Shown here: one piece after another, positions 56,940 through 64,000 of the stretch
How positions within the stretch are numbered: position 1 is the first letter of the stretch
Layout: each line of letters starts with the position of its first letter
NCBI GenBank assembly: GCA_022494885.1
Contig: JAGVSM010003420.1
Coordinates: 124,001 to 188,000 of the forward strand
Source of the DNA: Micrasema longulum
Lineage: Eukaryota > Arthropoda > Insecta > Trichoptera > Brachycentridae
DNA: 64,000 nt
Reading direction: 5' to 3'
Made by a program: the position numbers and the translations under genes
Notes under the pieces: generated by a model
Database searches by the model: none
What the model saw: the letters and a program-made list of their open reading frames with translations, nothing else
Told to the model about the DNA's origin: nothing

Positions 56940-57300
56940 AACATATTTATATGCTATTTGAAATATAATAAATATGGCAAAAAGACACTGCAATACAGTA
57001 TACCTAAAATATTTAACATGTTTTTTTTTGTTTTTTTTTTTGCACCACAACAGGCCAGGAAGCCCAATTACAGTGGTGAATTGCATCACAGAACACCCAG
57101 GCTTGAGAAAAATCAGATTATTTTTTTTGTGTTCTCACCGGGAATCGAACCCGGAACCTTCCACGTGTGAGTCAAGCGTCTTGACCACTACACCACGGAG
57201 GCCGCCTTGTTACCAAACAATATTAAAAATACTGAGTTAAATACAGAAGTGAGACGTTTGCTCAAATTATGGTTAATGGAAAAAAGATTATTGTATTAGT
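56940..57300 (+). mobile_element. LINE RT terminus interrupted by a tRNA-Val-derived SINE
   Basis: KYGKKTLQYSIPKIFNM (to about 57020) and LPNNIKNTELNTEVRRLLKL then WLMEKRLLY (from 57208) join into one RT C-terminus when the intervening SINE is removed. Confidence 0.7.
57014..57205 (-). repeat. tRNA-Val-derived SINE, nested
   Basis: Reverse orientation: the head CGTGGTGTAGTGGTCAAGAC, a CACACG anticodon-loop-like stretch and B box CCGGGTTCGATTCCCGG closely resemble tRNA-Val. The body includes CCTGGGTGTTCTGTGATGCA, ending in an A-rich tail at 57020-57040. The acceptor stem does not pair at its 3' side, so this is a SINE, not a tRNA gene. Flanking TGTT on both sides suggests the target duplication. 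Confidence 0.75.
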
Positions 57301-58120
57301 GATATTTTTTAATTTTTGAAAATGTAATAGGTATGTAATATGTAATATTTTTTAAGTAAAATTATTATTAATGTAGTTTAAGTATGAAAAATCGAAGCAA
57401 TTTATAAGAACCTGGTGACGAGTTGAATGTAAAGACTATTTTGTAAATATTTTTGAAAAAAAAAGTGGGCATTTACCAATTTATTTTATTGCTTAATTTT
57501 AACATGTATTTTTCTAAAGTGTATTTTTGTATATTTCCATGTAAATATAGTTAGTATGGAAAAAAAAAACAAATAAAAAAAATATCTACTAGGCAGCATC
57601 TCGAATCAATTTTCCACTTAACAAAATATTTTTTTTTTAATGTACTGTTATATTGTTTAAAAAACCGTTTCCAAAAACAATTTCATTTGTGAAACGGTAA
57701 CTGTTACTGCTTCTCATTTTAAATAACCGAAACGCCCATCTCTAATGTAAAGTGCCTACGCAAGTAGATTTATTTATGATAATATAATTATTGCTTCTAG
57801 TTCACTTGAGTTATCGAGGAATTGAAGGTTAAGGATGAAATTAACTAATTGAGAACATTGATGATATGTACATATAATGTTTCAACAAGACAGGCATAAA
57901 ACATAGACTTGCAAATCACAAAGTTCAAATAAACATAAAGTTAAAATATTATATTGAATAAATATTTATTTATCCTTTTTAAAAATCCGTTAGGGGTATT
58001 ACAAGAAATATTATAAGGCCTAGTTACGTTATGTCTCTTCTGGTTAATGTAATCATATGCTTTTTCAGGATGATTTTAAATTTATCACCAATGTAATTTA
58101 TTAAAATATTAAGGCATAGA
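57300..58120. other. No feature seen
   Basis: AT-rich sequence without an open frame of note. GCCCGTGGGG-type LINE tail remnants may be present at 57973-58020 (CCGTTAGGGGTATTACAA), but this is weak. Confidence 0.4.
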
Positions 58121-58220
58121 ATTAAGAATAGTCCAAAAAGAGCATGGGATCTAATTTGAATACATTGGACTCCAAAAATCCCCCCACTTTTGCAGCGCGC
58201 ATTCGTGATGTCGCCGCGTT
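58110..58220. repeat. Fragment of the fold-back family
   Basis: GGCATAGAATTAAGAATAGT and AATTTGAATACATTGGACTC match the left end of the element at 38360, including the CCCCCA...GCGCGC region. Confidence 0.55.
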
Positions 58221-59720
58221 ATAATCGCTAGAGAGAATTTATCTTCAACTATATCGTCAAGGTGAAGGTATGACGTCTTTATCTTCCCATCATAATCAAG
58301 GCCCTGAGCGAGACGCCGTTATCGAGACGTTAAAGGAGTCGGCTTTGTAGTCGATCGGTAGATACATACAGACGATCGTTAAGCGTACCGTCTAGGTGAT
58401 TTCCAAAAGTCATCCAAAATTCATGTTCAATTGATTTATTGGAGTTTAAAATCGCTTTGGAGTGAGCTTTTTTTTAATTTCAGAAGCCTATTTAAAATAT
58501 AAATGAGAACTATTTTAAATGTTATGGCGTATGGAACTCGGATTAATTGTTTGCGGTCATCCCATTGGCTTCTTTCGATCACATGATGTCGATATGACAA
58601 GTAGGTAGAACATAACTAACTAGACTAGACGAGACATAAAATGACTAGACAATATTAAATTTCTAATGTAACCCTAACGGGTTTTTAAAAATTGTAAATA
58701 AATTTAAAAAAAAAATACGGATGTAAGATACAGATAGTACAGAAGTTAAGTATACCGTCTCGATATGTACAGATGAATATAGCGTTCATAATCAAGGCAC
58801 TGGAATACCCTTGCTGAAATGGGACTTTAAAAAAAAATGTAATTATGATTGTCATGATAGTGTTATTAAACTGTTTTTTAAACTAGGGTTTTCTACGAAA
58901 TTCATACGTTTTTAAAACAAAATATAGTTGCGAAAGGATCCTATATGACATGGCGCTCTTCTCGATGCTACACGTTGAATAATACCGATCTAAAGTCTCG
59001 CAACCCGATAGCGGAGGAGGTACAGCGAGGAGTTGAGAAGGGGAATGTATGTAAAATCTAACGCACGAAAACCGGATTTTTGTGTTTTCTGCTGGAAATA
59101 AGCCAAGAAATAACAATAAGTACACGTGCTAACTGACCAACGTATCGAGGATTTTAAAACGTAGAACAAATGAATTGAAATGTTGGCTGTTTGCACGGAG
59201 AAAAACAAAGGTAAATGTGATTTTTTTTAAAAAGGATTCGGCAAAACAATATTTGAATTATTTTGAAACATTCTTGATCCTATGGGGAAGGATTATGTAA
59301 AACATGAAATCAATACGATGATTAACAAAAAATATCTTAAAAAAATTTGTCACCTAAATAATCCTAAATACACCCTTAGACCCGGATGGTTTAAAGAGCG
59401 TGGATACTGAGTGGAGTGTGAGTGTTCTCATACTAATGTAGGATATAGGTTATTGTTGAGGGTTTGGGAGATTGACAGAAGGCACGAGGTTGTTGTTTGA
59501 ATGCGTATTTATTACATGACGAATAAGATACAGCACTTGGTTATGTAGCGCGAGCGTAGCGGCGATGGTGGATTGAAGAGACTGCACTTGAACTATATGC
59601 TGGAATCTTAGTTCCAGTCACTTATGACTGCGTCGAGCTGGACTGAAGTGATCTGACTGGCGTTGCTAATCCCTGTGGTCTCTTTATAGGCCACGTTCCT
59701 TTGTAGTTCATTTCTTCATG
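58220..59720. other. Unclassified, comparatively GC-rich intergenic sequence
   Basis: CATAATCAAGGC occurs at about 58295 and again near 58785, hinting at a diverged repeat. 59495-59690 (GCGTATTTATTACATGACGA, GCGCGAGCGTAGCGG) resembles sequence flanking the element at 38360 (TGTATTTATTACATGCTAAA...GCGTGAAAGC...CGCGAAAG). It may therefore be another copy of a larger repeat, possibly LTR-like. No protein was recognised. Confidence 0.3.
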
Positions 59721-59731
59721 GTAGGGACGAT

Positions 59732-60110
59732 ATGAATGTACTGCAGAACGATGCTCCAGATTTTATGTACAATTCTGTTAGAGTTGCATTATCTATTGTA
59801 TTGGATTCTATAGAAAATGATGACATTGCTTTTTTCGGTCATCGCATTTTAGCACGTGTGTCATCGATTATAGACTATGAACCCCACATTAATAAATCTT
59901 CCCCTCCGAGCACAGGGTGCAAGTGTCCTTAAAGTATCTGTCTTTCAGATAGGGGCGAGCGCTGTAACATCCTCAGGTTTAGCCAGTGGTCTCCCGAGGA
60001 TGCGGCTTCTTTTGTGATTAATTTACAAATAATGTGTATAGAAATTTCATCATCTCTGTTGCATAGCCTATATGTAGAAATTGCAGTTTCTCAATGTTTG
60101 TCCAATCTGC
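59732..60110 (+). other. Unidentified coding-like fragment
   Basis: The frame 59732-59932 (NDAPDFMYNSVRVALSIVLD, FFGHRILARVSSIIDYEP) ends in a stop. A continuation (CNILRFSQWSPEDAASFVIN, LQIMCIEISSSLLHSLYVEI) follows in the same frame after one stop codon. It has protein-like composition but no family I recognise. It is probably a decayed TE ORF or processed pseudogene. Confidence 0.25.
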
Positions 60111-60900
60111 AGTGCCCCTAAGGGCTTTAAGTTTCGACTAAGTTTCATTAGATCGAAAGCAAACATTTGCGAATCTCTCATCAGTAGTTCCCTTCTATGT
60201 TTACCCTATGTTGTCAGGTATATAAAAATATTCATTCTGTTTACCCAAGTAACATCACAATATTATTGATATCAGTTTTACAACTCTGTTTTATCGCTTT
60301 GAATATGAGAAGTTTTAGATGTATTTATAAAAATATGTTTTGTTTGCTCAACAATTACTTGCAAATAAAACCAACTGTTTAAACAGTAAGAGCGTTAACA
60401 ATACTCTATTTAAATATAACTTATAAAAAAATGCCAAAAAGTGTTTTTTACGACATAAAAAATTAAATATCATTTATTATTGTTATCATAAACCGTTTTT
60501 CACCTTGTGGTATGACATTTTACACTTTTATGTTTATAAATTTGTAAAAATCACTTTAACTTTGAGTTACACTTCAAAATTTTGCGTGCCAATAAAAATA
60601 GTTTTCGTTTAGACAATTTAGAAAGATTAGAAATTATTAAAGTCATTAATCAAAAGCTTTAAATAATAAATAATCAATCAAATTTAACTTTGGCTTTGTG
60701 AACCGGACAACGAGGAACCTTATTGAAAGAATTCTGGTTCTAATGATTCGAGCTAGGTTTTCTCGAGGAACAGGATTATCAATCCGAATCTCCAGCTAGT
60801 CCGAATTCTCAGAGGGTGAGGTGCCGAAAGCCGATTTTTATAAGAACGTTGACAGTAGTCTTTGGTCAAAGAACACATCATCAAATAGAGGAAGAACGCA
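60110..60900. other. No feature seen
   Basis: AT-rich sequence; 60660-60900 is somewhat less AT-rich (TTCTCGAGGAACAGGATTAT) but has no frame or repeat I can assign. Confidence 0.4.
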
Positions 60901-60914
60901 ATCTGTCACGTAAT

Positions 60915-61680
60915 GCGTGACCTGTGCCGAGGACACTTAACAATACTTTAAAAAAAAAATTACGTGTGAGAATAAACAAAGAAGACTTGATATGCAAAAA
61001 TAAATAACAAAATGTTCAGACAGTTTTAAACACTAGGTATTTATGCTTATATTTTATTTATGTAAAACCATATTATTTAAATTTTAAAACGCACAATAAA
61101 AGAACAAAAACATATGTAAAAACAGATTCAAAAACTACTCTTACTCAAATGAAAGACATAACCCCTACAATACATCCCATATAAACAATATAATTGCTAG
61201 ATCCTCAACACAAAGACAACTTAAACAAATACAAACTAATACCACTTTCGGACAAAGGGATTTTTATTATTATTTAATTTAAATCTATAACTTACTTCCA
61301 TTATCCATAAAAACAACCAGTAACAAGAAAATGTTCAAAAAGGCTATAAAAAATGGATAGTGGACCTAGGTAGAAGTTTAATGGATTGTCTCGTTAGCCC
61401 AAACCAATATTGAATCAACTGCTTCACAAATGTATAGCTTATATTTTGTTTTTGTTCTTTCATTGTGCGTTTCGAAATATAAATAATATACATACATACA
61501 TACAGTACATAAATTAATTATTAACATAAAAAGTAGTGTTTAAAACTGTCTGAACATTTTTTTAATTGTCTCTGTATATTAAGTTAGTCTTCTTTGTTTA
61601 TTCTCAAATGTAAAAATAAAAAAAGTATATTGTTCAGTGTCCTCGGCACGGGTAACTTCAGTGAGATCACATCATTTTTA
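60915..61680. mobile_element. Inverted-repeat element, ~140-base arms
   Basis: The left arm 60915-61055 (GTGCCGAGGACACTTAACAA, AATAAACAAAGAAGACTTGA, TGTTCAGACAGTTTTAAACA) is complemented by 61535-61680. The spacer is ~480 bases with no transposase. A related arm fragment is at 39640. Confidence 0.65.
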
Positions 61681-61934
61681 TCATAAATTATAGTTTATAA
61701 TGGAAAAAATATGAATAAATAAATAACATGAACTAAACCTTTGTGGAGCAGATGCTTCAATATTTATTTGGGCGAATGAAACAGTGCATTTTACTTCTAC
61801 CCAGCTATAGTACCCATTTTTTTACAACCTTTTAAAACATTTTTTCGTTACTAATTGTTTTAATGAACAGTGGAAGTAGGTTTGTAATAGACTTGAACTG
61901 TATAACACTCAATATTCCTTTGTCCGACATTGAA

Positions 61935-62256
61935 TATTTATTTGAAAAAGTGTTTTTAAACTAGAATATTTCGTAGTCCCTCGATGGCACCTGAAGCGTA
62001 AGACTGACCATCTTATCTTCATGTAACAAAAATGATCAAGTTACGGTTCGATTTGTGTACCAATGTAGTGCTCTATGCACCATTAGGTGTGGAATGAGAA
62101 TGATTTCACTATTGTTTCCCTATTTGTTTCCAGTGATGCATAGGGCACTAAATTGGTACTCCGATTGCAGCGTATCTTGATCATTTTCGTAACATTGAAG
62201 GTAAGGTAATTAGTCGTACGATTCAGGTGCCCGAACTATGCAACAATCCAGTGAAC
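61935..62256. repeat. Two SINE family C copies, tail to tail
   Basis: 61935-62112 is a forward copy (CACCTGAAGCGTAAGACTGA through CCATTAGGTGTGGAATGAGA). 62128-62256 is a reverse copy (TGATGCATAGGGCACTAAAT through GATTCAGGTGCCCGAACTAT). They converge on a ~15-base junction and form a natural hairpin of ~120-base arms. Confidence 0.7.
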
Positions 62257-62290
62257 TATTATTGAAATTCTAGATTACGCTGATGTTTCC

Positions 62291-62945
62291 ATGACTGATT
62301 TAAGCTGTGACCGACTCAATAAACTTGAACGACTTCAGAATACATGCATAAGGTACATTTTTGGTCTTAGAAAATATGACTCAAAATTAGACAGCGGAGA
62401 GACTATCACTCCCTCTCACTTCTGTTCAATATACTTCATAGTCCTAACGCTCCTATATACCTTCGTGAAAAAACTCAACGCTTATCAATTCACGGTGTAC
62501 CTCTTCGTTTTAATTCTCAAGGCACTCTCTTGATACCCATCCACAATTCCTCTTTCTTCTCTAACTCGTATAGTGTCCATGCCGCTCGACTGTGGAATTA
62601 TCTCCCATCCATTATCAAAGATGTTACTACAGTTTCTCTATTTAAATCACGTCTAAAGAAACATCTCGTTTCTCTTCCTTAATCTCTCCTCCTTTCCTCT
62701 TTCCTATTTTTTTATTTTTCCCATTGAGTAATAGTATTGATTTAAGGTAATTTACATAAAAAATACATTTATTCCTATTTTTATATATCTTTATTTTCTA
62801 TTGAATACGTTTTCACTTGAATTATATAAATAAAACTTTTATTTTATTGGTTGGTTGGAAGAAATTGCCATTTGGCAATAAGCCCACCAATGTAAAATTC
62901 AAATTATATACAAAAAGTTAAATAAATAAAAATAAAAAAAACAAT
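62291..62945 (+). mobile_element. Non-LTR RT C-terminus with 3' UTR
   Basis: LSCDRLNKLERLQNTCIRYI then FGLRKYDSKL is followed, after a frameshift, by NAPIYLREKTQRLSIHGVPL, HNSSFFSNSYSVHAARLWNY and KDVTTVSLFKSRLKKHLVSL. The 3' UTR (GAAATTGCCATTTGGCAATA) ends with AAATAAATAAAAATAAAA at about 62940. The same 3' UTR is found nested at 52925-53205. Confidence 0.8.
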
Positions 62946-62955
62946 ATTTCAAATC

Positions 62956-63025
62956 CACCCTGCCTGGAATCGAACCTAGAACCTCAAGCATGGTAGGCAA
63001 TTACGTCAACCACTACATATTGAAG
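62956..63025 (-). repeat. tRNA-like SINE head fragment
   Basis: CCTGGAATCGAACCTAGAAC (reverse B box) and GGTAGGCAATTACGTCAACC (anticodon/A-box side), directly following the LINE poly-A-rich end. Confidence 0.45.
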
Positions 63026-63029
63026 CGGA

Positions 63030-64000
63030 CTTATCTCCACTTGATTTCCCTTATCAAGATGTTCATCTGAGACTAGCCATCGAGCTGAAAGCACTCGTCG
63101 AGAATTCTAGTTTTATTTCTCACCGAGAGCTGTATTCATCATCCGCCAGTAAAAAAAATAAATCAATTATTTAATACTTAATTCGGTTGGCTTTATTCTT
63201 TTTGTTCCTTTTCAATAATATTTGTTTTTTTATTTTTTGAAAAAAATTATGATTTATATTGATTTTCTTTTTAGTATTTGCATTTCTTTATTTTTTCTTT
63301 AGGTCTTAATTGTAATGCTTTTGAAATTTTTTTGAATCGTATGTACGTTATAATAAAATGAAACGAAACAGTATTGGAATACAATTAATTTTCCAATAAG
63401 CACAGATAACTTGTATTTAATCAAGTCAGAAACTAATTAATTTTAAAATCAACACATTAATTTAATTAATAATCTTTGATTACTCACCAATATGATATTT
63501 CGGATTCCACTTTAATTCAGAAAACAACTCGAATGTGAACATAATAAGAACATTTTATTTAACTAATTAACAGATTATAATGTGGTAGGTATTTGAATTT
63601 AATTAACTACTGCGATTAATATGCCACTAAACGGATGAAAAATAAAATTACTATAAGTTTGAACTAATGGTTTAATTCACCAGCAACATATTTTTAAAAT
63701 CTTTTGCACGTTTAGTAATAAATTTTGATAACGGTTAGAGAAAATATTCTCGAATCAATATTCGCAAAATAATGACAGTGACTCTCGACCGTATATTAAA
63801 ACATTTGTTAATACGAGCTGATTATATATTTATTTATCAATGATAAACGAAAAGCAATGACATCTTGTGTCAATAATCATTGTAACGTAACTCCGCTAAA
63901 ATAGCGTCGCAACTCAATAAAACACATTTTAAGGTCAACAATTATCATATTCTTATCCGCACTAGATGGTGATTGATACTTCAAATTATCTTATTTTTCT
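63030..64000. other. No gene seen; possible distant 5' exon of SLC5
   Basis: The stretch is AT-rich. On the minus strand GATATTTCGG-type sequence ends at CATATTG|GTGAGTA (around 63487), a good donor sequence. A remote non-coding first exon of the SLC5 gene could end there, but nothing else supports it. Confidence 0.15.

Noticed and set aside
57141..57204. tRNA-Val gene on the minus strand
   Set aside because: The 3' acceptor strand does not pair and the sequence continues into a SINE body with an A-rich end.
61245..61930. Possible element bounded by TCGGACAAAGGGA and CCTTTGTCCGA
   Set aside because: Only ~11 bases match and the interval overlaps the better-supported inverted repeat at 60915-61680.

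Overview
The window is AT-rich, intron-rich animal DNA, almost certainly from an insect. Two multi-exon genes converge. Both have GT-AG introns, and every junction I reconstructed keeps the reading frame. The space inside, between and beyond them is packed with decayed transposable elements. No bacterial, CRISPR or operon-like structure is present. I infer 'insect' from the Pod-1/coronin-7 architecture, the SLC5 type, the non-LTR retrotransposon tails with TAAATAAA or (GAAGAA/GTT) ends, and the tRNA-derived SINEs. I cannot name the order.

Gene 1 (+ strand, 3504-21802) is the 3' two-thirds of a coronin-7/Pod-1 gene. Its 15 exons encode 902 residues: a long acidic/proline-rich linker, the second beta-propeller, and an acidic C-terminus ending in EWDQ. 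The exons for the first propeller lie upstream of base 1. AATAAA at 22275 is the probable polyadenylation signal. Its introns carry three copies of a TA-flanked pogo/Tigger-like element (a fourth lies just downstream), several non-LTR fragments, a 9-bp satellite and inverted-repeat elements.

Gene 2 (- strand, 48493 down to 30454) is a complete SLC5-family sodium/solute symporter (SMCT/SMVT-like). Eleven coding exons encode 602 residues. Signature segments are intact (WSDCFQ, Na1-like), but the normally invariant Ser-Thr/Ser pair of the Na2 site reads Ser-Tyr. A CpG-rich block at 48774-48890 may be its first exon or promoter.

The stretch 23.4-30.4 kb separates the two 3' ends. The stretch 50.6-64 kb lies upstream of the transporter. 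Both hold only repeats: non-LTR reverse-transcriptase fragments, at least four tRNA-derived SINE families, a Harbinger-like MITE nested in a LINE, and fold-back elements.

The most noteworthy items are the 1.7-kb fold-back element with ~0.5-kb arms interrupted by a LINE fragment (48901-50578), its relative with an 8-bp target duplication (38360-39053), elements inserted within 20 bp of splice donors in both genes, a hAT transposase fossil, a mariner fossil, and the Na2-site substitution. I see no clear sign of a wholly new coding system. Two unidentified coding-like fragments (18.3-18.65 kb and 59.7-60.1 kb) are flagged.
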